In this document: positions 1 to 6,240 of the stretch, in pieces
Layout of the letters: the number at the start of each line of letters is the position of its first letter
Position numbering within the stretch: the first letter of the stretch is position 1
Assembly: GCA_002422285.1 (NCBI GenBank)
Contig: DIUF01000032.1
Location: forward strand, 1 to 13,973
Source: Flavobacteriales bacterium UBA6165
GTDB taxonomy: Bacteria; Bacteroidota; Bacteroidia; Flavobacteriales_D; Crocinitomicaceae
Reading direction: 5' to 3'
Length of the DNA stretch: 13,973 nt
Notes under the pieces: model-generated
The model's database searches: none
Seen by the model: only the letters and a program-made list of their open reading frames with translations
Told to the model about the DNA's origin: nothing
Program-made: the position numbers and the translations under genes

Positions 1-36
1 TGATTCATGGATTTATTACTAAAAAAAACAAACAAG

Positions 37-312
37 ATGACAATTCAAGAAATGATTAAGACGGGCACAGTTGTAGATGTGCGAACACCCGCAGAATTTG
101 CTGGTGGAAATGTGAATGGTTCGGTGAATATTCCGCTTCAGGAACTGGCTAACCGTTTGGAAGAACTTAGAGCTTTGAAGCAGCCCTTGGTTTTGTGTTG
201 TGCTTCGGGGGGACGCAGTGGTATGGCCGATCAGATGTTGAGCGCACACGGATTTGACTGTGTAAACGGTGGCGGTTGGTTAGAAGTTAATTATTATGCA
301 AATCAAAACTAG
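37..312 (+). CDS. Single-domain rhodanese-like sulfurtransferase (first of a tandem pair)
   Basis: A stand-alone rhodanese domain of 91 residues, about the usual size for a single-domain rhodanese. Such proteins carry sulfane sulfur as a persulfide on a catalytic cysteine and pass it to acceptors such as thiols. Seen in the sequence: the substrate-side signature VVDVRTPAEF (residues 12-21) and the active-site loop CASGGRS starting at Cys55, preceded by a second cysteine (Cys54). No signal peptide or membrane segment is visible, so it is probably cytoplasmic. An in-frame ATG at position 7 would add ten mostly polar residues. I prefer the ATG at 37, because the domain begins right after it and an A-rich leader precedes it. 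The stop lies 4 bp before the next rhodanese gene, so the two are almost certainly co-transcribed and probably arose by duplication. The promoter lies outside the window. The domain call is firm; the physiological sulfur acceptor is unknown. Confidence 0.88.
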   Translation: MTIQEMIKTGTVVDVRTPAEFAGGNVNGSVNIPLQELANRLEELRALKQPLVLCCASGGRSGMADQMLSAHGFDCVNGGGWLEVNYYANQN

Positions 313-316
313 TAAC

Positions 317-625
317 ATGGGACTATTTAGCAAATTATTCAGTAGCGGACCCAAAGTGGATTTGAAAGAATTGGCAAAAACTGCGGTTATTTTGGATGTT
401 CGAACACCGGGTGAATACAAACAAGGGCATATCGAAGGTTCGAAAAATGCGCCTTTGAATGAATTGGACAAACATCTGAAAGGATTGAACAAGGATCAAG
501 TAATTATTACTTGCTGTGCGTCAGGAATGAGAAGCGGTTCTGCTAAAAGTGCGCTTCAATCCAAAGGATATTCTAACGTGCACAATGGGGGAGGCTGGAT
601 GTCTTTGAAGACTAAAATTTCATAG
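317..625 (+). CDS. Single-domain rhodanese-like sulfurtransferase (second of a tandem pair)
   Basis: A second rhodanese domain, 102 residues from the ATG at 317. It has VILDVRTPGEY (residues 24-34), GHIEGSKNAPL (38-48) and the active-site loop CASGMRS starting at Cys67, again with a neighbouring Cys66. The C-terminal NGGGW box matches that of the upstream paralogue. An alternative ATG at 296 would overlap the upstream gene by 17 bp and add seven residues. The start at 317 gives a clean 4-bp gap, and the MGLFSKLF-type N-terminus is common in small cytoplasmic rhodaneses. The thioredoxin gene starts 2 bp after the stop, so the unit reads rhodanese, rhodanese, thioredoxin. That context suggests a sulfur-transfer and disulfide-reduction relay, with thioredoxin as a possible acceptor or reductant of the rhodanese persulfide. 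This partnership is inferred from operon structure, not shown by the sequence. Confidence 0.9.
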   Translation: MGLFSKLFSSGPKVDLKELAKTAVILDVRTPGEYKQGHIEGSKNAPLNELDKHLKGLNKDQVIITCCASGMRSGSAKSALQSKGYSNVHNGGGWMSLKTKIS

Positions 626-627
626 AA

Positions 628-927
628 ATGTCAAAAAGTTTCAAAGAAATCATTGCCGATTCTAAGCCTACTTTGGTTGATTTTTTCGCCGAATGGTGCG
701 GCCCATGTAAAACATTGAAACCAATTTTGGAAGATGTGAAAACGGAAATCGGATCAAAAGCGAGCATCATCAAAGTAGATGTCGATAAAAATCCCGCAGC
801 GGCACAAAAATTCCAAATCCGCGGTGTGCCCACCATGATTATTTTCAAAAACGGCAAACCTGTATGGCGACAGTCAGGGGTCTTGCCCAAAAACGAAATC
901 GTCAAGATTTTGAATTCTTATTCGTAA
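628..927 (+). CDS. Thioredoxin-family disulfide reductase
   Basis: A 99-residue minimal thioredoxin fold, close to the usual 100-110 residues. Seen: LVDFFAEWCGPCK with the canonical WCGPC redox centre at residues 23-27, the IIKVDVDKNP strand (47-56), and the conserved cis-proline in RGVPTM (Pro68), followed by IIFKNGKPVWRQSG. All residues needed for dithiol/disulfide exchange are present. There is no signal peptide, so a cytoplasmic reductase is expected. It starts 2 bp after the second rhodanese gene and is the last gene of the operon, with a stem-loop about 20 bp past its stop. In this context it may reduce rhodanese-bound persulfide as well as protein disulfides (inference). Bacteroidota usually carry several thioredoxins, so this need not be the general trxA. 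Confidence 0.95.
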   Translation: MSKSFKEIIADSKPTLVDFFAEWCGPCKTLKPILEDVKTEIGSKASIIKVDVDKNPAAAQKFQIRGVPTMIIFKNGKPVWRQSGVLPKNEIVKILNSYS

Positions 928-945
928 CAATATTTATTACTGAAT

Positions 946-983
946 ATAATAAAGTCGGGGTAACACACCCCTAACTTTATTAT
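946..983. terminator. Stem-loop between convergent genes, probable bidirectional terminator
   Basis: A ten-base arm ATAATAAAGT (946-955) pairs perfectly with ACTTTATTAT (974-983). After a small internal bulge (C956 against TA 972-973), GGGGT (957-961) pairs with ACCCC (967-971), leaving the loop AACAC. The stem sits between the thioredoxin stop (927) and the stop of the minus-strand gene (1007). The A/T-rich outer arms supply U-rich runs on both strands, so it could end transcription from both sides. The structure is read directly; its activity is inferred. Confidence 0.75.
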
Positions 984-1006
984 TTAATAAAAAGTAGCTT
1001 CTGCTT

Positions 1007-1264
1007 TTATGCTGAAACTTTTCTTGCGAAATAAGCGTCGATAGACCTACTTAATTTTGTTAGTTCCGGTTTAAAATAGTTTGTGTTTTCTGATGACTCT
1101 GCTAGTACTTTTTGTTTTAATTTATTAGATCTATTATAAATCTTTAAAACTAGCGTTGTTTGCTCTCCAGGCTTATTACATTTTTTAATTTTTTTTCTGA
1201 GAGATTTGATTAATTCATCTTCCTTAACGAGTTGGAAGTGTCTGTAGTATTGTTCGGCGTTCAT
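1007..1264 (-). CDS. Small lysine-rich hypothetical protein
   Basis: An 85-residue open frame on the minus strand, beginning MNAEQYYRHFQLVKEDE and ending in DAYFARKVSA. I recognise no family. It is basic and strongly helical in character, with a lysine-rich stretch (SLRKKIKKCNK, about residues 25-35) and no signal peptide or membrane segment. The frame stays open for another 29 codons to an ATG at 1351. That N-terminal extension is rich in I, T and N and reads like translated intergenic DNA, so I chose the internal ATG at 1264. The gene converges on the thioredoxin operon and shares its stem-loop. About 140 bp upstream of its start lies a perfect dyad (1403-1427) that could regulate it. It may be a lineage-specific gene or a chance ORF. 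The coherent charged composition favours a real gene, only moderately. Confidence 0.5.
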   Translation of the reverse strand: MNAEQYYRHFQLVKEDELIKSLRKKIKKCNKPGEQTTLVLKIYNRSNKLKQKVLAESSENTNYFKPELTKLSRSIDAYFARKVSA

Positions 1265-1387
1265 AATTGTATTTTTTCCGTTGTTCCCAAATGCATTAAC
1301 ACTTTCATGCCAGTTTTTTGTTATTATTGTTAAAGTATTAATTATTAGCATATTGTATCGAAAATGTTAGGCGCTGCTGATAAACTT

Positions 1388-1406
1388 TTTTCCGTAATTC
1401 GGAAAA
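1388..1406. repeat. Inverted repeat TTTTCCG-N5-CGGAAAA
   Basis: A perfect 7-bp inverted repeat with a TAATT spacer, read directly. Its right arm shares AAAA (1403-1406) with the left arm of the next dyad, so the two hairpins could not both form fully in one RNA. The TTTTCC-N7-GGAA core recurs at 5558-5574. It could be an operator or an RNA structure; neither is shown. Confidence 0.55.
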
Positions 1407-1427
1407 TGTCCCGAAATGGGACATTTT
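1403..1427. promoter_or_regulatory. Perfect dyad TGTCCC-N5-GGGACA, candidate activator/enhancer site
   Basis: AAAATGTCCC (1403-1412) and GGGACATTTT (1418-1427) are exact reverse complements separated by GAAAT. The 17-bp core at 1407-1423 has the six-five-six layout of NtrC binding sites (TGCACC-N5-GGTGCA), though the bases differ. It lies about 140 bp upstream of the minus-strand hypothetical gene, a typical enhancer distance. I found no convincing GG-N10-GC sigma-54 promoter between the dyad and that gene. Without a U-tract it is a poor terminator. The symmetry is certain; the regulator is unknown. Confidence 0.5.
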
Positions 1428-1638
1428 CATCTTGAGGTTTTCAATCGAGAGTGCGTTTTTGGCAAAATGTGATTTTAAATTTTGAAAATCGATTTACACA
1501 AGCAGGATAATAAATTTTGTTATTCAGGAGAAAGACGAATGCTTTTTTAAAGTGGCAAGACGTATGGATGTCCTATTCTTTCTCAACTGTTGTTGAATTG
1601 AGTTAAGAGTTTGTTATTTGCAAATCAATGAAATGAGA

Positions 1639-4600
1639 CTATATAACCACAATTCGAATGGGTGCAAATTTTTGATTTTGTCCTTTAATATGAATGATAT
1701 ATGCGCCAGGTTGTATACCTTCAGTTTCAAATTGAACGAAATTGATACCAGAGACAATACTTAGTTCTTTGATTTGAATAATACGCCCCGAGAGATCCAT
1801 CATTTCGATTTGTAAATTCTCGATTGATTCGTTAGTTTGAATTGTAACAAGGAAGTCGCCAGCGGTTGGGTTGGGGGAAACCGACAAGCTGCTTTTCTCG
1901 GCTTCACAATTCACACTAATTGGAGTAAGCACTTCGAAACTTCCATCAAAATCGGTTTGTACAAGACGGTAATAAGACACACCGTCAAACTTGTTGTCTT
2001 GATAGTAATAATTGGTACTTTGATTTGTTGTTCCAGCCGCATGTAATTGAACCACTTCTGACCATGAAAGACCATCCTTACTCTTTTGCACACTGAAATA
2101 AGCTGAGTTGTATTCGGATGCGGTTGTCCAGCGAATTTCAATACCATCTTGGTTACAATTGGCGCTAAAAGAGGTTAGCGTTACTGGTAGGGCAGAATAT
2201 GAAGGACCTAATGTAACAAAAGAGAAAGATTGGAAATTATCATATGTTACTGTTTTTCCTGCTGGATCGTGAAAACCTCCCATTCCATTCCAATTAGTTT
2301 CGTTATTGGCTCGATGGTATAAACTTAGTTGTGCATTGTTCAAGTTGGATTCAGCGTTTAAATAGTTGAACACGAGTGTGGCGTTTAATTCACCGTTGTT
2401 CTGTACAGAACCACCATTGATGTCTTTGACACTATAATATCGTGCGATACTCTCAGTCATTCCGTTAAATGGTTCTACGATTCTTCTGTGACGTCTTTCT
2501 AAGCGAATTGTCCCCATATCCACGCTTGGGGTAATTGATAGGCCAAGGTTGCCAGCATCTATAGTTTCGCCCGCTTCTATATTTACTACTCTTACAATTT
2601 TAGCACTTAGACAATCACAATAAGCATGACTGTATTCGTTTTCGTTGATGAAGAATCCAGTGCTGCCTAAATCCATTGTCAAGAAATTCAATCTTATGTT
2701 TCCTCCATTGAAAAGTACTTCGTTAGATACATGAATATCACTCAGAAGTACTAACTCATTTGTTTTAGCCATTTCTAAATCGTAGATTACGTTGTTTTCT
2801 GGATTCGCTATGTATATAGTTGTGCTATCATTACCTGTAAACTTTAATTTGCTTCCAGCACCGAAGGAAATAGTTCCGTAGCCTTCGAAGTTTCCTGAGA
2901 TTTCAAGAACTGTGTTTGGGCTAATGATAAGTTGAGCCTGAGGGTGTACTATTAGATTCGACGACTCACTATTTCCTAAAGAGAGGGTGTTTATAACAGG
3001 GTTGTTCTCGCTGTTTACACAATTGCCTCCAATAGAGTTTGGTAAAATGAAAACATTGTCAGCACTTGTTGGTACAATTTGAGCAGAGCCGTATGAATTA
3101 GTTCCGGTCTTGATATACCAATTCTCAATTTCGTTCCAGTTGCTGCTCATTAACCCATTCCACACATAATCTCCAATAGCTGCAATGTTTTCTTCAACAA
3201 TTATTTCAGGTTCAGGGGCTTGTATGACGATTTGTCCTGTCGCTGAAGCATTTCCACATCCTTGAGGGGTTATGACATAATTGAAGGTTCCTGAACTTGT
3301 TGGAGTGCCAGAAATTGTAATTGTTTCTGTTGATGGGTTAAATGTTGCCGATACGCCAATGGGCAAACCACTGGAAGCAGCAATACCAGTAACATTAGAG
3401 GTTGAATGCGAAATTTCTGATAATGGCAGGCTTAAGCAAAGTGTTGGTAATGAGGGGCTTGTGCCGGAATTGATACTGCTTGTTGGGTTAATTGTAATTG
3501 TTTTGCTTGCTGATGTAAATCCACAACCACCGCCTAAAGTGGAAATTGTAAGTGTTAACAAGCCTATTTCTCCTGAAGCTGGAATATATGTCGCTCCTGC
3601 CGGGTCATTGGGATTTATCCAAGTTCCTGCCCCCCCAGACCAAGTTCCACCAATTGCACTACCTCCAACTGAACCCGCCATAACTTCAGTAGCTGTTTCT
3701 TCGCAAACAACTAAGTTTGCCGTTCCCGCATCAACAATTGGATTTGCGTTAACAGCCACTGTTGTACTGGATTGATAAATACATCCTTCTGAGGTTACTA
3801 AATCAACGATATAATTGCCAGATTGATTGATTTGGGTATTATAAATGGTTGGGTTCATGCCTGACGCATTGTATCCATCTGGTCCAGTCCATAAGTAAGA
3901 GCCTACATTTGGTCCGGTTACAAACAAATTTAATGTTTGACCTTCACAAACAGCGCCATTATTACTTGTTTCAACAACTGCCTGACCTCTTATGGTAATG
4001 TTATCAACACCTGCAAATAATGTTGAGTTTTGTTGAACATTGTACAAAAATCCAATGTTTACTGAGCTCTGATTTATTGCTCCTAATGGTAAATTTATTT
4101 CTGCAATTGTACTATTCGGTTGATTGAAGAATTGTTCTATTAAAATCCAATCGTCCAAATTTGTTGTGCTCGGATTTGGATTTGTGGTGTACATCAACTG
4201 CAAGTTATTATTTATTGCGTCTCCACCCTCTACATAATAGGTGAATGATATCATTAAATTGTCAAAGTTTTGTGTGCTGAATGCCCCTGTTGGCTTGTAG
4301 GCAATAATTGCATTGTTTTCAGAGTTTCTATTACAAGGATTTAAGGTGTTTCCAGTAAATTGTCCAATTGAAATGGAGTTTGATGCGTTCACCGAACAAG
4401 AATTCGATGGTCTTGCTAAATGCCACCGGTTTTTCTTGCTACCACCACCACTAAAATTCGTTTCATATTGGACCCATTCCGCAGTAGCTGAAGTTCCATT
4501 TAATACAGCTGTTTGAGTAGCTGTGGTAAAATCTTCTTGGAACAAAACCAGACCGTTTTCAATGTATAATTGAATTTGTGAGTTTGCCACACAGCCGTTG

Positions 4601-5376
4601 GCATCCATAACTTCAAGTGAAAACATTGTTGAGTTGTTTACCGCAACCGTTGGATTTGCAAGATTGCTTTCAAAAATACCATTTCGATACCAGGCAATCG
4701 TATATGGGCTTGTTCCACCAACTATTAACGGGGCACTTCCTAATGTATAATTGCCTGCTGTGCAGAAAACTTCGTTACCTCCAGTATACAAAGTCATGTA
4801 AATCACAGACATTGTAACGGTATTCGATGATACAGGTGGGCTCGGTAATAATGGATCTGAATTTGAAATTAGTTCTACATGAATTTGATCGCCATTCGCT
4901 AAGCTTGATGTTGTATATGTATCGTTTGTTTCGTCTTCGAGCTCGACGCCATTTTTGAACCATAGGTATTGGGGATTAGTTCCACCATTAGTCGGTGTGG
5001 CTGTAAATGTCACACTTGTGCCAACACATATTGTGCCCATCGATGATGCAGTAATAGATACTGATGCTGTTGAGTTTTGATTTTTAATGTAATTGGAGCT
5101 ATGGATAAAATTCGTTGCTATATCCAACCTGCATTCGCCATTTTCATTAAAATATGTAGAACTATTATTTCCTCTTAGACTCAAATTTTCATTGTTAAAT
5201 GAGCAAAAAACAGCATCACACGCCTCAGCACCCAGATTCTTGAACGCATGGTTTTGCTTGCCCCATGCATTGCTTCCAAAGAAGAACAATAAAAGAGCAA
5301 CTTGAATTAAGAATCTGTCCAATTGCCATAACGAATACTCAGTATTTCTTGGGTAGAGTACGTAATCATTTTTCAT
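1639..5376 (-). CDS. Large secreted Ig/PKD-like multidomain protein with C-terminal T9SS sorting domain
   Basis: 1245 residues. The N-terminus has a polar lead and a hydrophobic core LIQVALLLFFFG (23-34), consistent with Sec export. Ig/PKD-like modules follow at about 104-190, 191-272, 472-543, 544-630 and 632-720; the last contains the ITISGTPTSSGTFNYVIT repeat form common in Bacteroidota surface proteins. Between them, about 278-465, is a lectin/jelly-roll-like segment starting LFQEDF and ending GVDNITI. From 735 a W-rich DYVWNGLMSSNW motif opens a beta-rich stretch, followed by a fibronectin-like region about 1062-1157 (LPVTLTSFSANC). The C-terminus, about 1164-1245, begins SVSPNPTAGDFLVTI and ends KFAPIRIVVI. 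That is a type A T9SS sorting domain, normally cleaved on transport across the outer membrane with the protein released or anchored. No catalytic domain is recognisable, so an adhesin or matrix role is likely but unproven. The gene stands alone and is divergent from the signalling cassette. Confidence 0.92.
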   Translation of the reverse strand: MKNDYVLYPRNTEYSLWQLDRFLIQVALLLFFFGSNAWGKQNHAFKNLGAEACDAVFCSFNNENLSLRGNNSSTYFNENGECRLDIATNFIHSSNYIKNQNSTASVSITASSMGTICVGTSVTFTATPTNGGTNPQYLWFKNGVELEDETNDTYTTSSLANGDQIHVELISNSDPLLPSPPVSSNTVTMSVIYMTLYTGGNEVFCTAGNYTLGSAPLIVGGTSPYTIAWYRNGIFESNLANPTVAVNNSTMFSLEVMDANGCVANSQIQLYIENGLVLFQEDFTTATQTAVLNGTSATAEWVQYETNFSGGGSKKNRWHLARPSNSCSVNASNSISIGQFTGNTLNPCNRNSENNAIIAYKPTGAFSTQNFDNLMISFTYYVEGGDAINNNLQLMYTTNPNPSTTNLDDWILIEQFFNQPNSTIAEINLPLGAINQSSVNIGFLYNVQQNSTLFAGVDNITIRGQAVVETSNNGAVCEGQTLNLFVTGPNVGSYLWTGPDGYNASGMNPTIYNTQINQSGNYIVDLVTSEGCIYQSSTTVAVNANPIVDAGTANLVVCEETATEVMAGSVGGSAIGGTWSGGAGTWINPNDPAGATYIPASGEIGLLTLTISTLGGGCGFTSASKTITINPTSSINSGTSPSLPTLCLSLPLSEISHSTSNVTGIAASSGLPIGVSATFNPSTETITISGTPTSSGTFNYVITPQGCGNASATGQIVIQAPEPEIIVEENIAAIGDYVWNGLMSSNWNEIENWYIKTGTNSYGSAQIVPTSADNVFILPNSIGGNCVNSENNPVINTLSLGNSESSNLIVHPQAQLIISPNTVLEISGNFEGYGTISFGAGSKLKFTGNDSTTIYIANPENNVIYDLEMAKTNELVLLSDIHVSNEVLFNGGNIRLNFLTMDLGSTGFFINENEYSHAYCDCLSAKIVRVVNIEAGETIDAGNLGLSITPSVDMGTIRLERRHRRIVEPFNGMTESIARYYSVKDINGGSVQNNGELNATLVFNYLNAESNLNNAQLSLYHRANNETNWNGMGGFHDPAGKTVTYDNFQSFSFVTLGPSYSALPVTLTSFSANCNQDGIEIRWTTASEYNSAYFSVQKSKDGLSWSEVVQLHAAGTTNQSTNYYYQDNKFDGVSYYRLVQTDFDGSFEVLTPISVNCEAEKSSLSVSPNPTAGDFLVTIQTNESIENLQIEMMDLSGRIIQIKELSIVSGINFVQFETEGIQPGAYIIHIKGQNQKFAPIRIVVI

Positions 5377-5492
5377 AAGCAGCGATAGAAATTTGTGAAT
5401 TCTATTCGCAATGTTTCATGCTACGCCACTCAACGACAGAATTGTGGGATAGACATCAAAGATTGCCACCCGCCGCACTTCGAAATTTATAC

Positions 5493-5500
5493 CAAATTTA
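5493..5500 (-). promoter_or_regulatory. Candidate -7 element for the T9SS-exported protein gene
   Basis: On the minus strand this reads TAAATTTG, a full match to the Bacteroidota -7 consensus TAnnTTTG, about 115 bases upstream of the start codon at 5376. No TTTG -33 element is found at the expected 17-19 bp spacing, so the promoter is either weak or activator-dependent, or the match is chance in AT-rich DNA. Confidence 0.3.
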
Positions 5501-5557
5501 ATACCCGACTTAATGTGTTGTGCTTCAATGGTTTAATAAATGGGTCTCAAAAAAGTC

Positions 5558-5574
5558 TTTTCCTAATTTAGGAA
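5558..5574. repeat. Short dyad TTCCTAA-T-TTAGGAA with TTTTCC-N7-GGAA core
   Basis: TTCCTAA (5560-5566) and TTAGGAA (5568-5574) are exact reverse complements around a single base. The TTTTCC-N7-GGAA core matches the dyad at 1388-1406. It lies about 185 bp upstream of the secreted-protein start and could be an operator on DNA. A run of T follows, but the stem is too short to call a terminator. Confidence 0.35.
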
Positions 5575-6150
5575 TCTTTTTCGTTATTGATACGCCTTGA
5601 TAATCATTGATTTTCAAATGTGTAGGTTATACAAGCTTTTTCCGTCTTGAGCTTCTTCGTTGTTCAATAAGATTTTGGTAAGCCAATGACGAGTTATTAT
5701 ATGAGCTGATTAAACAAAGTCCTTATTATGATAACTCCTATTTTCTAATTCAATGCGTTCAATGATTTTGTTTTTTTTTTGAAAAGATTTGATACTAAAA
5801 GTTGGTTTGAAAGAAATCAATATTAAACTGCGCTTATTCATTTGCTTCAAAACCAAGTTGTTCGCAGTTGTCTAATGTTTGACTTGTGTCATTTATACAG
5901 GAAATGGATTGAATAACAAAAAACACGTCACCAATTTTTCCTATAATGGGAATTTAAATTGCCACATCAGAATAAATAAGAGCAATGTCATAAAAAAAAG
6001 CGACCCGTTTCGTGTGAAAATTTGTTGCTTTTTCATCCATGTCTTTAAAATTATTTTGATTATTTTTTTTCCAAAATTTGGAATTCTATTTAAATGTTAT
6101 AAATTTGTTGGGGCAATTTTGTACATTTACTCAGATGTTCCAGATAAAAT

Positions 6151-6181
6151 TTTGTTGAATTTTTGGATTTTGTTATCCTTG
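6151..6181 (+). promoter_or_regulatory. Candidate Bacteroidota promoter for the response-regulator cassette
   Basis: TTTG at 6151-6154 and TATCCTTG at 6174-6181 are 19 bp apart. They match the -33 TTTG and -7 TAnnTTTG elements of the Bacteroidota housekeeping sigma factor with one mismatch. Transcription would start about 50 bases before the ATG at 6241. An SD-like AAAGG (6229-6233) stands 7 bases before that ATG. The region is T-rich, so a chance match is possible. Confidence 0.4.
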
Positions 6182-6240
6182 TTTTTCAAATCAAATTTTA
6201 GTGTTGTGGGTTTAGACCAGTATTTACTAAAGGCAGAAAC

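Larger units (their letters stand above)
1265..1638. other. Gene-free AT-rich intergenic stretch with dyad symmetries
   Basis: About 370 bases lie between the small hypothetical gene and the 3' end of the large secreted-protein gene, both on the minus strand. No credible ORF, tRNA or tandem repeat is visible. It holds two overlapping inverted repeats (1388-1406 and 1403-1427, listed separately). It also holds a weak TCAAC/GTTGA dyad near 1580-1595 that might be the 3' end structure of the secreted-protein transcript, though no U-tract follows it. Confidence 0.6.
5377..6240. other. 864-bp AT-rich divergent intergenic region
   Basis: This stretch separates the minus-strand secreted-protein gene from the plus-strand response-regulator gene. 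It contains candidate promoters facing each way (5493-5500 and 6151-6181), a short dyad (5558-5574) and homopolymer T runs, for example around 5768-5780. No tRNA, riboswitch or tandem repeat is visible to me. An open frame at 5879-6244 is probably fortuitous. The length is unusual for a compact genome and leaves room for several regulator sites, a small RNA or the remains of a decayed gene. Confidence 0.6.

Noticed and set aside
1265..1351. N-terminal extension of the small hypothetical gene to an ATG at 1351
   Set aside because: The extra 29 residues are I/T/N-rich and look like translated intergenic DNA; the internal ATG at 1264 gives a more coherent protein.
1553..1568. Sigma-54-like TGGCAAG-N4-ATGG on the plus strand
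   Set aside because: The -24 half is good, but the -12 half has GG instead of GC, and no plus-strand gene lies downstream; it points into the 3' end of the minus-strand secreted-protein gene.
3281..3775. 164-codon plus-strand open frame inside the secreted-protein gene
   Set aside because: It is antisense to well-conserved PKD/Ig-like coding sequence and arises from the codon bias of that gene.
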